Positions 8,466-17,409 of a DNA stretch of 64,000 nucleotides are shown in pieces (the stretch's first letter is position 1; each line of letters begins with the position of its first letter). Position numbers and translations under genes: made by a program. The notes beneath the pieces are model-generated. The model was not told the origin of the DNA and did not search any database. It worked only from the letters and a program-made list of their open reading frames with translations. Origin of the DNA: JBBTRP01 sp038065125 (GTDB lineage Bacteria > Patescibacteriota > Patescibacteriia > JACQRZ01); contig JBBTRP010000006.1 of the NCBI GenBank assembly GCA_038065125.1, positions 23,633-87,632 of the forward strand, written 5' to 3'.

Positions 8466-9994
8466 AAGTCAGCCAGCTTGGGAAAAATATTATTACGTCA
8501 TTCGTCGGCCAGGGCATTCTCCTGGTTTCTTCTTTTATCTCAACACACGTTATATATCATCACTTAGGACGAGATGTATTGGGACTTCTGAATTTTTCGC
8601 TTCTGATCACATCCTTTTTGGTAAGCTTTTTGGATTTTGGCATCAGTGTGGTTGCGACACGCGAGTTGGCCGCCTATCGATCAACGAGGCCAGAATACAC
8701 TGAGTCGATTATTCGTTCACTTTCGTTTATCTCACTCCTTACGTTCTGCCTCTCTTCTCTTGTGATCGCGCTCCTCTCGCCACTTCTATTGAACGGTTGG
8801 GTGCGTCTTGAAAATATTTCTGTTGTTAATTCCTGGGTGCTTGTCTCCTTTGTATGTATCTCTGTTGGGCTTTTGCTGGGAATTCTGAGAACATTTTACA
8901 GTATTGTCCTCAACGGCTATGAGCGTGTTGACGCCGTACAATGGTCGCAGGTTTCGTTCGTCGCGATCCAGCAGATTGGACTTATTACACTACCGCTTAT
9001 CAAGAGTAGCTTATTTGTTATTGCTGCGTGGTATTTGGTATCGGGCCTGGCGGGAACGGCTCTATTCGGGTGGCGAGCATTTCGTGTTGCGGGGTGGCCG
9101 TTGTTTCGGCCGCGCGCATCCTTTTTTTTCCTCCGTAATAATGCGAGGTATGCCGTGGAAAATTTTTTTGCAAGTTTTTCAGGAACACTCATTTTCCAGT
9201 CGGACAAGTGGCTCATGAGCAGATTTTTCCCGATCGGAATGCTGGGGTTTTACACATCCACGCAGGCGCTAGCCGGTAAGGGTACGATCCTTGCAAGCTC
9301 GGTGGTTAGCGCAATTTTCCCCTCGATTTCACATGACGTGGAGAATGTGAGCGTAAATGAGTGGCGGAAACGGTATGCGGTTGCGCAAGATATTTGTTTA
9401 GTTACGTCGGGGTGTCTACTTGCTGCCATCTATTTTTTTGGGACAGATCTTTTGACCGGAATTTTTTCTGCAGAGATTGCCCTACAGATGAAGTATCCGC
9501 TGTTCATCTTGTGTGTGGGGGCGTTTTTTCACGCGAGTCTCTATGTGCCCAGCTGGGTTGCTATTGCGATGAAGAAGACCGATATGCTTGTGAAGGCAAA
9601 TTGTGTAAGCATGGTAATAGTTTTTCCGTTGTTGTGGTTCCTTGCCAGTAAATTCGGAATACTCGGCCTCTCGACAATCACGCTTCTGTTCATTTGCGTC
9701 CAATATGTTTTTTTTATCCCGCGCTTTGCAGCCGAGTGCATCCAATCGTCAGCGTGCCTATGGTATCGTCATGCATTCGCTCTTGCAATGTCTGCGGGCG
9801 TGACGTATGGTAGTTTCTATGCTCTCTCGACTTTTTTTCCTGGGATCGCGATCCGAGTAGCGTTCTATTGCGCTGGCACTGCGGCCTTCCTTGTAATCAG
9901 TAGTCAGTTGGTTAGCGTTCGACTTGCTGATGTCCTACGCGAATTAATTACAAACGCTTTTTCAAAAATACTTCCTTACCGTAACATCGTATGA
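8462..9994 (+). CDS. Wzx-type polysaccharide flippase (MATE/MVF-like)
   Basis: The 510-residue, strongly hydrophobic protein shows about 12-14 membrane segments. The N-terminus (QGILLVSSFISTHVIYHHLG) and the region with DKWLMSRFFPIGMLGFYTSTQ are typical of the RfbX/Wzx polysaccharide transporter family. Such proteins flip undecaprenyl-diphosphate-linked glycan units across the cytoplasmic membrane. It is linked by ATGA overlaps to the genes on both sides. A second Wzx-like protein is encoded at 47091-48536 on the other strand, so two different repeat units or two substrates are possible. Confidence 0.8.
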   Translation: MKVSQLGKNIITSFVGQGILLVSSFISTHVIYHHLGRDVLGLLNFSLLITSFLVSFLDFGISVVATRELAAYRSTRPEYTESIIRSLSFISLLTFCLSSLVIALLSPLLLNGWVRLENISVVNSWVLVSFVCISVGLLLGILRTFYSIVLNGYERVDAVQWSQVSFVAIQQIGLITLPLIKSSLFVIAAWYLVSGLAGTALFGWRAFRVAGWPLFRPRASFFFLRNNARYAVENFFASFSGTLIFQSDKWLMSRFFPIGMLGFYTSTQALAGKGTILASSVVSAIFPSISHDVENVSVNEWRKRYAVAQDICLVTSGCLLAAIYFFGTDLLTGIFSAEIALQMKYPLFILCVGAFFHASLYVPSWVAIAMKKTDMLVKANCVSMVIVFPLLWFLASKFGILGLSTITLLFICVQYVFFIPRFAAECIQSSACLWYRHAFALAMSAGVTYGSFYALSTFFPGIAIRVAFYCAGTAAFLVISSQLVSVRLADVLRELITNAFSKILPYRNIV

Positions 9995-11208
9995 GTGGCA
10001 CGATTACCGAGTGTCGGGTCTGCGCCTCGCCCATTCTTGAACCGGTCATCGATCTTGGATCGCAGCCATGGTGTGGCAATTTTCTGAAAGAAGATGCAGT
10101 TGGTACGGAGCCGCTATTTTCTTTGCGGTTAGTATATTGTGAGCGATGTTGTACACCGCAACTCGACTACACCGTGCCAAAGGAGTATATGTTTTCCGAC
10201 CATACATATCTCTCGAATATCACATACACGCTGAGTAATCACTTTAAGTCAGTTGCGCAGGAGGTGAAGCAGCGATTTTTCAGGGCACAAGACACGCCAT
10301 CAGTTCTTGACATAGGCTCAAACGACGGTCTCGCACTCAAACACTACCAAGACCTTGGATTTGATGTATTAGGCGTTGAGTCAGCTAAAACTGCGGCACG
10401 TCTTGCGCGGGAAGCGGGGATACCAACAGAGAATGCGTTCTTCGATCTTGGGTTTGCAGAGCGACTCGGTCGCACGTTCGATGTGGTGAGCGCCTCAGGA
10501 GTCTTTTTCCACCTCGAAGATCTCCATTCGGTCGTAGAAGGGATTAAAAGAGTCCTCGCTCACGACGGAATATTCGTTGTACAGTTTTTGTACATGAAGA
10601 GAATTATAGAAAACCGGGCATTTGATCAGATCTACCACGAACACTTGCTGTACTATACTCTCAAGAATATTGCAACACTTCTCAATAGTCATGGAATGGA
10701 GATGTTTGATGCATATCTATCCTCGATTCATGGTGGTTCGATCATCGGATTCATCACGCATAAGGGGAGACAGCCCCAGTCACAGCGCCTCGGCGACCTT
10801 CGATCCATCGAGGATCGAGATGAGACAAACATGAAAAAAACATACCTTTCTTTCGCAAAATCGATTGAGGTGATGAAGGTAGAAAATCTTGAGTACCTTG
10901 AGAGAAAAAAATCTCAAGGTAAAACCATCTTCGGCTTTGGCGCACCTGCAAAAGGAAATACACTTCTGAACTATTTTAATATCGGCGGGCAGTACCTTGA
11001 TCTTTTGGTCGAGAAAAATCGTCTTCGTAAAAATTTATACTCGCCAGGACAGCACCTTAAAATCGTGATGGAAGACGAGCTCGCCGCCCCTCCGGATGTG
11101 TACTATGTGTTGGCATGGAACTTTAAGGACGAGATCCTCGCTAAGAATGCGCACCTTATCGAAAAAGGAGTTGAGTTTTATTTTCCGGTCGACCCTCTCG
11201 CCGTATGA
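9991..11208 (+). CDS. Nucleotide-sugar C-methyltransferase (zinc-binding, SAM-dependent)
   Basis: The 405-residue protein has the three-part architecture of sugar C-methyltransferases. First is an N-terminal zinc domain with CRVC and CERC, then a SAM domain with LDIGSNDGLALK about residue 107, then a C-terminal Rossmann-like domain starting with FGFGAPAKGNTLLNYF. The catalytic IYHEH motif is at about 211-215. Characterised members (TylC3, TcaB9, NovU types) methylate C3 or C5 of 4-keto-6-deoxy sugars linked to dTDP. Here rfbF/rfbG at 15543-17409 suggest a CDP-linked substrate. A homologue lies at 13221-14453. Confidence 0.85.
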   Translation: MSGTITECRVCASPILEPVIDLGSQPWCGNFLKEDAVGTEPLFSLRLVYCERCCTPQLDYTVPKEYMFSDHTYLSNITYTLSNHFKSVAQEVKQRFFRAQDTPSVLDIGSNDGLALKHYQDLGFDVLGVESAKTAARLAREAGIPTENAFFDLGFAERLGRTFDVVSASGVFFHLEDLHSVVEGIKRVLAHDGIFVVQFLYMKRIIENRAFDQIYHEHLLYYTLKNIATLLNSHGMEMFDAYLSSIHGGSIIGFITHKGRQPQSQRLGDLRSIEDRDETNMKKTYLSFAKSIEVMKVENLEYLERKKSQGKTIFGFGAPAKGNTLLNYFNIGGQYLDLLVEKNRLRKNLYSPGQHLKIVMEDELAAPPDVYYVLAWNFKDEILAKNAHLIEKGVEFYFPVDPLAV

Positions 11209-12119
11209 GGGTGTGTGTTACAGGAGCGAGCGGGTTTGTCGGGAGTGCCCTTTGCCCATTTTTAGAGGGTCAAGGGCATGAAGTTGTGCGTCTCACCTCA
11301 CGAAGCGCAGATCTCACTAAGCAAGGAAGTCTCGAGCCGTATGCCTCGATGAAGTTCGACGTGATCTACCACCTTGCGGCATGGACACAAGCAGGTGACT
11401 TCTCGCTTCATCATTGCGGTGAGGAGTGGATGATCAATCAGGCAATGAATACCAACCTGCTCACTTGGTGGGCGACTGTCCAGCCTCAAGCAAAACTGAT
11501 TGCAATTGGAACAAGCTGCTCCTACGACCCGTCACTTCCTCATGTTGAGGAGAATTACACGCTCGGCATGCCAACCGAGAGCCTTGTGACGTACGCGATG
11601 ACAAAGCGGATGATCTATTACGGCCTTAGTGCGCTTAACCGTCAGTTTGGTTTACGCTATCTTACGGTCGCACCATCTACTATCTATGGTCCGGGCTATC
11701 AGTTAAGAGACGGTAAGCAATTACATTTTATTTTTGATCTGATCAGAAAGATTGTACAAGGAAAGCTCACTGGCGAGGAGGTCGTACTGTGGGGCGACGG
11801 ATACCAGAAACGCGAGCTTATTTACATCGACGACTTTATTGCTGTCTTAGTTGGGCTTGCTGGCATATGCGAGAATATGTTGGTCAACATCGGAGGGGGC
11901 GAGGAGCACACCATCCGGGAGTTTGCGGGGATGATATGCGATGACGTTGGATATGATCCTGCACTTATCCAGTATGACACGAGCAAGTTTGTTGGTGCGC
12001 GAGCAAAATTTTTGATTATTGACAAGCTCAAGGGCCTTCTTCCCGACATCTCATTTACACCGCTTCGCCAGGGGCTGACACAGACGATTGCGTGGTATTG
12101 GAATCAGTTGAATGCATGA
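11205..12119 (+). CDS. NAD-dependent epimerase/dehydratase, extended SDR
   Basis: The 304-residue protein starts MRVCVTGASGFVGSAL. It contains the catalytic Tyr/Lys pair in TYAMTKRM (about residue 127), APSTIYGPGY and WGDGYQKRELIYIDD, features of nucleotide-sugar epimerases and of GDP-fucose synthetase-like enzymes. It overlaps the C-methyltransferase by 4 bases and probably processes the same sugar. Its last 65 bases overlap the convergent glycosyltransferase at 12055. The exact reaction is unknown. Confidence 0.75.
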   Translation: MRVCVTGASGFVGSALCPFLEGQGHEVVRLTSRSADLTKQGSLEPYASMKFDVIYHLAAWTQAGDFSLHHCGEEWMINQAMNTNLLTWWATVQPQAKLIAIGTSCSYDPSLPHVEENYTLGMPTESLVTYAMTKRMIYYGLSALNRQFGLRYLTVAPSTIYGPGYQLRDGKQLHFIFDLIRKIVQGKLTGEEVVLWGDGYQKRELIYIDDFIAVLVGLAGICENMLVNIGGGEEHTIREFAGMICDDVGYDPALIQYDTSKFVGARAKFLIIDKLKGLLPDISFTPLRQGLTQTIAWYWNQLNA

Positions 12120-13134
12120 GTATGTCTTCGTGGAGCACAAAATCAGCAAGCCCCCACTGCTCAGTATTGGGTAGTACCACCTGCGAGGTCTGAATCATTT
12201 TCTTAAAAGCAGGCACCTCCTGCAAGTGAGCAGTCGGTCGATATTTTTGCGCTTCCCTGCTGTGCTCCTGGTGGTAGATCGGGTGGGGAATTAGTACTTG
12301 TAGAAGGCGTGCATAATCGGCAAGAATAACCATGTAACAGTCGACGCTTCTATCAGCTCCGATTTCCGGATATCCACGCAACCGAGTCCATTGCGTGGAG
12401 GGCATAAGAAAGAAGTCGCCACAATTGATAAACAGTCCGTCAAACGAGCGTCCGTGTTCATCCTCTACTGTCATCTCTTTTCCGACCCCGATCCGATGAA
12501 GTTCGCGCATGATTTTTTCTTGTATCATGGCAAGAGAGAAGAACTCTCTACGATGGCGCAGCTGTGCTTTTTTCCACTCCTTATTATCCAAAATGACTTG
12601 GCCGCGAAGGCTTTGAACTCGAAATGAGTGATCTTTGCAAAAAAACTCCCTCTCGATGGGAGTGAGCTCATCTGGTACGAGATCGTAGAAGTCATATCGC
12701 TCAATGCGAAAAAAAGCATTATCAGGTATCTCAATATTTTTAAGGTATGAGATTAGTCCATCGGATACAATGATGTCTGAGTTCATTGCCGCTATATATG
12801 CGCCTCGCGCTCGGCGGATTCCGACATTCTTTGCTAAGAATTCGCAGTAGGGGATGTCGTTGGAGTGGGAAGTCTTTTCATGTACATCGGATGGGACAGT
12901 GATTATCCGTATGGGTTTCTTTTTGAGTTCATCTGGTAGACTTAGTACATCTATGAGTCGGGGCGCATTATCGGGCGGGTTCCACTCGACGATGATCAGC
13001 TCCATACTAAGGTCGTGCTTGATGGAGAGTTCCAAAAGCGTTCGAATACACATGGAAAATCGATGGAGGAAATTACCACCGAAATTGTCGTTCCGAGCGG
13101 GAATTACAAAACTATAGCGAGGAGAACCATTCAT
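12055..13134 (-). CDS. Putative GT-A glycosyltransferase (family 2-like)
   Basis: From the ATG at 13134 the protein has 359 residues and begins MNGSPRYSFVIPARND, a GT-A start. LIIVEWNPP and the block NVGIRRARGAYIAAMNSDII about residue 116 align with the nucleotide-binding part of GT2 enzymes, with NSD in place of the usual DxD. An upstream in-frame ATG at 13164 would add ten residues; the -10-like TATAGT at 13144-13149 favours 13134. The 3' end overlaps the convergent SDR gene by 65 bases. Donor and acceptor are unknown. Confidence 0.6.
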   Translation of the reverse strand: MNGSPRYSFVIPARNDNFGGNFLHRFSMCIRTLLELSIKHDLSMELIIVEWNPPDNAPRLIDVLSLPDELKKKPIRIITVPSDVHEKTSHSNDIPYCEFLAKNVGIRRARGAYIAAMNSDIIVSDGLISYLKNIEIPDNAFFRIERYDFYDLVPDELTPIEREFFCKDHSFRVQSLRGQVILDNKEWKKAQLRHRREFFSLAMIQEKIMRELHRIGVGKEMTVEDEHGRSFDGLFINCGDFFLMPSTQWTRLRGYPEIGADRSVDCYMVILADYARLLQVLIPHPIYHQEHSREAQKYRPTAHLQEVPAFKKMIQTSQVVLPNTEQWGLADFVLHEDILMHSTDSNTTQSSVSAPGEAV

Positions 13135-13143
13135 ATACACGTT

Positions 13144-13149
13144 ACTATA
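13144..13149 (-). promoter_or_regulatory. -10 element upstream of the minus-strand glycosyltransferase
   Basis: On the minus strand TATAGT (5 of 6 matches to TATAAT) ends 9 bases before the ATG at 13134, again suggesting a leaderless or nearly leaderless transcript. No convincing -35 element or Shine-Dalgarno sequence is seen. Confidence 0.35.
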
Positions 13150-13176
13150 CGAACTGAAAAGCATTGGGTCAACCCA

Positions 13177-13207
13177 TTGACGAGAAAGGTCTTGCCTGGA
13201 ATACTAT
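13177..13207 (+). promoter_or_regulatory. Candidate promoter of the second C-methyltransferase
   Basis: TTGACG at 13177-13182 and TACTAT at 13202-13207 are separated by 19 bases, longer than ideal. The start would fall about 7 bases before the ATG at 13221. It faces away from the minus-strand promoter at 13144-13149, giving a divergent pair. Confidence 0.3.
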
Positions 13208-13220
13208 CTTCACTGTACGA

Positions 13221-14453
13221 ATGACTATGGACACTATTAGTTGCTGTAGAGTCTGTCAAAACCCGCGCCTACATAATTTTTTTCATTTGGGCGATCATCC
13301 GCTTGCCAACTCGCTTCTCTCAAATCCAAATGATCCGGAGCAGAAATACCCGTTATCTTTAAGCTGGTGCCAAGATTGTTCGCTCGTACAACTAAATGAG
13401 ACCGTAGACCCTAAGGTGCTCTTTTCACAGTACGTCTGGGTAACGGGGACATCGCAGGGCGCACGAGAGTATGCCGAAGTGTTCTGCAAAGAGCTCTTAG
13501 AACGGATTGAGCTTTCTGCCGGAGACTTTGTTCTTGAAATTGCAAGCAATGATGGGACATTTTTAAAACCTTTTCGCGCACGAGGAATCACTGTCGTAGG
13601 CATCGATCCAGCTGAAAATATTATCAAAACAGCTAACGAGGATGGTATCCCAACTGAGCCAGTGTTCTGGGGGGTCGAATCTGCTCATGTATTGCGAAAA
13701 AAATATGGGAGGCCGCGTGTTATTTTTGCGCGCAACGTACTGCCTCATGTCGCCAATACGCAAGACTTTGTTCGCGCGATTGCTGACACGGTCGTTGAGG
13801 ATGGGCTTGTTGCCATCGAGGTTCATTATGCCCGGACCATCCAGAAAGAGTTACATTACGACTCCATTTATCATGAGCATCTTTGCTACTTTACCGTTGA
13901 GAGTCTCGAGCGACTGTTGCGCGAGGCAGGATTGTACGTATTCGATGTGAATGAGAGTCCTTTGAATGGTGGGTCAATAGTTGTCTATGCTTCTCGCACT
14001 CCGAAGCAGACGTCACCGCGACTTGATGGGAGTCGAGCGAATGAGCGAGAGAGTAAAATAAATTCCCTCGAGAAGTGGCAAGAGTTTTCTCGCGCTGCCA
14101 CGCGCCACGCCTCAGAGTTTCGAGCCCTTCTTTCGAGAGTCGGTGGAAATCACGTCGTTGGATGGGGGGCCTCTGCAAGGAGCTCAACGCTTTTAAATTA
14201 TTGTGGTATTACGCGAGAGACAATAGCGGAAGTTGCAGACATGAACCCACTCAAGCAGGGATTATTCACGGCAGGAACCGGAATTCCAATTCGAGCACCG
14301 GGTGTCGTTTTTCAGACAAAGCCTGACCTTGTCGTTCTCCTTGCATGGAACTTTACTGACGAGATTCGTGAAAGTCTCCGGACCGACTTTTCTTATTCCG
14401 GAGCAGTCATTACCCCTCTACCAGGAGCTCCGACACTCCACCCTTCATCGTAA
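13221..14453 (+). CDS. Nucleotide-sugar C-methyltransferase (second copy)
   Basis: From ATG 13221 the protein has 410 residues. The N-terminal zinc site is CRVC and WCQDC, the SAM motif LEIASNDGTFLK, the catalytic motif IYHEHLCYF, and the C-terminal domain opens with GWGASARSSTLLNY. The architecture is the same as that of the protein at 9991, but the two are clearly divergent, so they may methylate different positions or different sugars. Codons between 13164 and 13220 are also open but would overlap the divergent promoter region and add a non-homologous head. It is followed by the RmlC-like, SIS and CDP-glucose genes. Confidence 0.85.
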   Translation: MTMDTISCCRVCQNPRLHNFFHLGDHPLANSLLSNPNDPEQKYPLSLSWCQDCSLVQLNETVDPKVLFSQYVWVTGTSQGAREYAEVFCKELLERIELSAGDFVLEIASNDGTFLKPFRARGITVVGIDPAENIIKTANEDGIPTEPVFWGVESAHVLRKKYGRPRVIFARNVLPHVANTQDFVRAIADTVVEDGLVAIEVHYARTIQKELHYDSIYHEHLCYFTVESLERLLREAGLYVFDVNESPLNGGSIVVYASRTPKQTSPRLDGSRANERESKINSLEKWQEFSRAATRHASEFRALLSRVGGNHVVGWGASARSSTLLNYCGITRETIAEVADMNPLKQGLFTAGTGIPIRAPGVVFQTKPDLVVLLAWNFTDEIRESLRTDFSYSGAVITPLPGAPTLHPSS

Positions 14454-14481
14454 CTTCTCCCATATTTTTAATCAGGAATAT

Positions 14482-14931
14482 ATGCTTGACGGAGTTCAAG
14501 TCACGCCACTAAAAAAAATTCCAGATGTGCGCGGCACCATTATGCCTGGTGTCCGTTGTGACACGTTGATGAATCCTTTCGGCGAGGTCTATTTCAAGAA
14601 GCTGTATGCAGGTATTATCAATGGGTGGCATGTACATGAGACGCTGACGCTGAATTACATCTGTATTGCGGGAATGATCAAGATCGTTCTTTACGACATG
14701 CGGGAGAGCTCTCTGACATTCAAGCAGTTGCAGGAAGTGTATCTTGGTGATGACAACTATGCGCTCCTCCACATTCCTCCTGGGATTGCGAATGCCGTAA
14801 AAAGTATCGCCTTACCTCACGCACTTTTTTGCAACATCGCATCTGAGCCGCATAATCCGAATATAAAGTACAGAAGAATCGATCCGCACTCGAGCGAGAT
14901 ACCATACGATTGGAGCAAAAAAGATTTTTAA
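14482..14931 (+). CDS. RmlC-like dTDP/CDP-4-keto-6-deoxysugar epimerase family cupin
   Basis: From ATG 14482 the product has 149 residues, short for RmlC (about 180). AGGA (14474-14477) precedes this ATG at proper distance; longer in-frame versions run into the previous gene without homology. The core has GWHVHETLTLNYICIAG, IKIVLYDMR and LLHIPPGIANAV, the jelly-roll landmarks of the 3,5-epimerase family, with His residues in the WHVH segment. Typical members epimerise C3 and/or C5 of 4-keto-6-deoxy nucleotide sugars. Following two C-methyltransferases and preceding rfbF/rfbG, it likely epimerises the CDP-linked branched sugar, as inference. Confidence 0.7.
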   Translation: MLDGVQVTPLKKIPDVRGTIMPGVRCDTLMNPFGEVYFKKLYAGIINGWHVHETLTLNYICIAGMIKIVLYDMRESSLTFKQLQEVYLGDDNYALLHIPPGIANAVKSIALPHALFCNIASEPHNPNIKYRRIDPHSSEIPYDWSKKDF

Positions 14932-14943
14932 GAAGTCCACCCG

Positions 14944-15546
14944 ATGACGGACGTTAATGTATTTATCGAGACCTTTACGCATAAAGTCACTACTGCGCTT
15001 TGCTCTGTTTCAGTCGAGCAGATAAAATCGGCAATTGCAGCCCTTCGAGCGTGTTGCACTCGTTCGGGTCGCGTGTATGTTTTCGGAAACGGTGGTTCCT
15101 ATGCAATGGCAGGGCATTGGTCAAGCGACTTGAATAAAGCAATTCTGTATAGGAGGGGCCGCAAGCGAACACAGAGTGATTTCTGTGTCGTTCGCTTGCC
15201 GATGAGTGACGCCGAATTAACCGCATGGGCAAACGACAGTGGCTATGATAGTGTATTTGCGGGTCCCCTGATGCATCTTGTCCGACCCGCCGATCTTGTA
15301 ATTGCTCTTTCATGTTCCGGAAACTCTCTCAATGTTCTCAATGCTGTCAATGTCGCGAAACAGCTGGCCGTTCCCGTCATCGGATTCACTGGCTTTGATG
15401 GCGGAGAGCTTAAAAAAATTTCTGATATTTCAATTCATGTGCAGACAGAAAAGTCGGAGTATGCTGCGGTTGAAAGCGTTCACGCGACAGTCCTGAATCT
15501 CTTAACTGACTTCTTCAACACGAACGACAGTACGCTTGCGATATGA
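14944..15546 (+). CDS. gmhA: SIS-domain phosphoheptose isomerase-like protein
   Basis: The 200-residue protein matches GmhA in size. VFGNGGSYAMAGHWSSDL (about residue 50) corresponds to the GNGGSAxxxxH block, NDSGYDSVFA to the central helix and IALSCSGNSLNVLNA to the phosphate-binding SGNS loop. GmhA converts sedoheptulose 7-phosphate to D-glycero-D-manno-heptose 7-phosphate, the entry to GDP- or ADP-heptose. A different SIS sugar isomerase or phosphosugar-binding function cannot be excluded, as several positions differ from enterobacterial GmhA. Its stop overlaps the rfbF start. Confidence 0.7.
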   Translation: MTDVNVFIETFTHKVTTALCSVSVEQIKSAIAALRACCTRSGRVYVFGNGGSYAMAGHWSSDLNKAILYRRGRKRTQSDFCVVRLPMSDAELTAWANDSGYDSVFAGPLMHLVRPADLVIALSCSGNSLNVLNAVNVAKQLAVPVIGFTGFDGGELKKISDISIHVQTEKSEYAAVESVHATVLNLLTDFFNTNDSTLAI

Positions 15547-16358
15547 CCATGAATAAGAACATCCCGATTGTGATTTTGTGCGGTGGAAAAGGAACTCGTC
15601 TCAAAGAGGAGACGGAGTATAAACCAAAACCTCTCGTTCGAATCGGTGAAAAGCCGATCCTTTGGCACATTATTAAACTTTACGCGCACTTTGGCTTCTC
15701 GCGTTTTATCCTCACACTTGGATATAAAGGAGATATGATTAAGGATTATTTTCTGAATCATCGCTTTCTCGGCAACGACTTTACGCTTCACTGTTCCACT
15801 AATCAAATTGACTTTCATAGCGACGACACACTTGACGTTTCAATTACCTTTGTAAATACCGGCAGCGAAGCACTGACCGGCGAGCGTCTTCAAAAGATTA
15901 AGAAGTATATTGACACAGATTATTTTATGGTAACCTATGGGGATGGAGTTGCTGACATCAACATTGAACGACTGCTGCGCTTTGCTCTGGAACAAAAAAC
16001 ACTTGGAACGATTACCGGTGCTCACCCCCATTCTAAATACGGAATGCTGAAGGTACACAAAGATCTAAAGGTTGCTGAGCATTTTGTGCAAAAACCGTTG
16101 ATGCACGACCTTATCAACGGTGGATTTATGGTTTTTCAAAAAAGTTTTTTTGAATATCTCGACAACACTATCATGGAAAATGCATTTGAAAAATTAATTC
16201 AGGAAAAGCATCTTTCTGTCTACGAGCACGATGGTTTTTGGATGGGAATGGATACTTATTCCGATGTCGAGGCACTCAATGAACTATGGAGGACTGAGAG
16301 GCCTTGGGCTCTGTGGGAGGAAAACCCCGAGTATGTTACAGGTTCACGCCTTGCATGA
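15543..16358 (+). CDS. rfbF: Glucose-1-phosphate cytidylyltransferase
   Basis: The 271-residue protein shows the nucleotidyltransferase signature LCGGKGTRLKEET, the Lys-containing KPKPLVRIGEKPILWHI segment and TYGDGVADI for metal binding. These are specific features of RfbF, which makes CDP-glucose from CTP and glucose 1-phosphate. NGGFMVF and WMGMDTYSDVE in the C-terminal half fit the family. It is immediately followed by CDP-glucose 4,6-dehydratase with a 26-base overlap. A second in-frame ATG two codons later (15549) is an equally possible start. Confidence 0.92.
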   Translation: MTMNKNIPIVILCGGKGTRLKEETEYKPKPLVRIGEKPILWHIIKLYAHFGFSRFILTLGYKGDMIKDYFLNHRFLGNDFTLHCSTNQIDFHSDDTLDVSITFVNTGSEALTGERLQKIKKYIDTDYFMVTYGDGVADINIERLLRFALEQKTLGTITGAHPHSKYGMLKVHKDLKVAEHFVQKPLMHDLINGGFMVFQKSFFEYLDNTIMENAFEKLIQEKHLSVYEHDGFWMGMDTYSDVEALNELWRTERPWALWEENPEYVTGSRLA

Positions 16359-17409
16359 TTTTTACAAAGGAAAGAAGGTTCTCATTACCGGACATACTGG
16401 TTTTAAGGGGGGCTGGCTTTCGCTAGCGCTTATTCGTCTTGGCGCACGCGTCTCCGGGATCTCCCTAGACCCGCCCGAGAAGAGTTTTTTTAATTGCGTG
16501 GGTATAGGTACTCTTCTTATTGACCACCGTCTCGACATTCGTAATGCCGATGCCATTGCTGGAGTAATTGCAGCAGAGCAACCTGATGTCATTTTTCATT
16601 TAGCGGCTCAACCTCTAGTGCGCGAGAGCTATAATGAACCACTTGCTACATTTGCAACGAATGCGCTTGGCACTGCGCATGTCCTCGAGGTGATCCATTC
16701 TATCGAATCAATCCGCTCAGTCGTTTGTATCACCACAGACAAGGTATATGAAAATGTCGGAGACGGTAGAGCGTACGCAGAAACTGACCGGCTTTCCGGC
16801 CATGATCCGTACAGTGCGAGTAAAGTGTGCGCTGAAATGGTTGCGCGCGCATACCACGCATCCTATGAGACTCTCGAACGAGAGGTTGGCATTGCAACAG
16901 CTCGCGCGGGAAATGTCATCGGGGGAGGGGATTGGGCATGCGATCGTCTCGTTCCGGATATTATACGTTCTCATTTTGAGGGGACTCCGCTCGTTATTAG
17001 AAATCCTCAGGCATCCCGTCCGTGGCAGCATGTGCTTGAACCTCTTTATGGATATATGCTTCTCGGTCGTGAGTTATACATGAGACCGAAAGAATTCTGC
17101 GGGGCATGGAACTTCGGACCGCGAGATGAAGACCAGTGTTCGGTTCAGGAGATACTCACAAAGATCGAGTATGTTCTCGACGTCAAGATGCGATACAATG
17201 TCTCGAGCGATTTATTGAGGCCAGAGGCACATCTACTTCGATTGAGCAGCGAAAAAGCAAGGATGCGGCTTGGATGGTGTCCGCTTCTTAATCTTGATCA
17301 AACCATATACATGACGAGTGATTGGTATCGACTCCAGAATACGGGGCAAGACATGCGGAAAGTGAGTGAGTCCCAAATAGAAACTTTTTTCTCTGCAGTT
17401 ACACCATGA
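16333..17409 (+). CDS. rfbG: CDP-glucose 4,6-dehydratase
   Basis: From ATG 16333 the protein has 358 residues, the usual RfbG length. VLITGHTGFKGGWLSLAL is the highly specific N-terminal signature. ITTDKVYEN and HDPYSASKVCAE (YxxxK) give the catalytic region, and RAGNVIGGGDWACDRLVPD and RPWQHVLEPL are diagnostic for CDP-glucose 4,6-dehydratase. The enzyme forms CDP-4-keto-6-deoxy-D-glucose with bound NAD, the common precursor of 3,6-dideoxyhexoses and of branched CDP-sugars. The start lies inside rfbF, and the stop overlaps the next start by 4 bases. Confidence 0.93.
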   Translation: MLQVHALHDFYKGKKVLITGHTGFKGGWLSLALIRLGARVSGISLDPPEKSFFNCVGIGTLLIDHRLDIRNADAIAGVIAAEQPDVIFHLAAQPLVRESYNEPLATFATNALGTAHVLEVIHSIESIRSVVCITTDKVYENVGDGRAYAETDRLSGHDPYSASKVCAEMVARAYHASYETLEREVGIATARAGNVIGGGDWACDRLVPDIIRSHFEGTPLVIRNPQASRPWQHVLEPLYGYMLLGRELYMRPKEFCGAWNFGPRDEDQCSVQEILTKIEYVLDVKMRYNVSSDLLRPEAHLLRLSSEKARMRLGWCPLLNLDQTIYMTSDWYRLQNTGQDMRKVSESQIETFFSAVTP

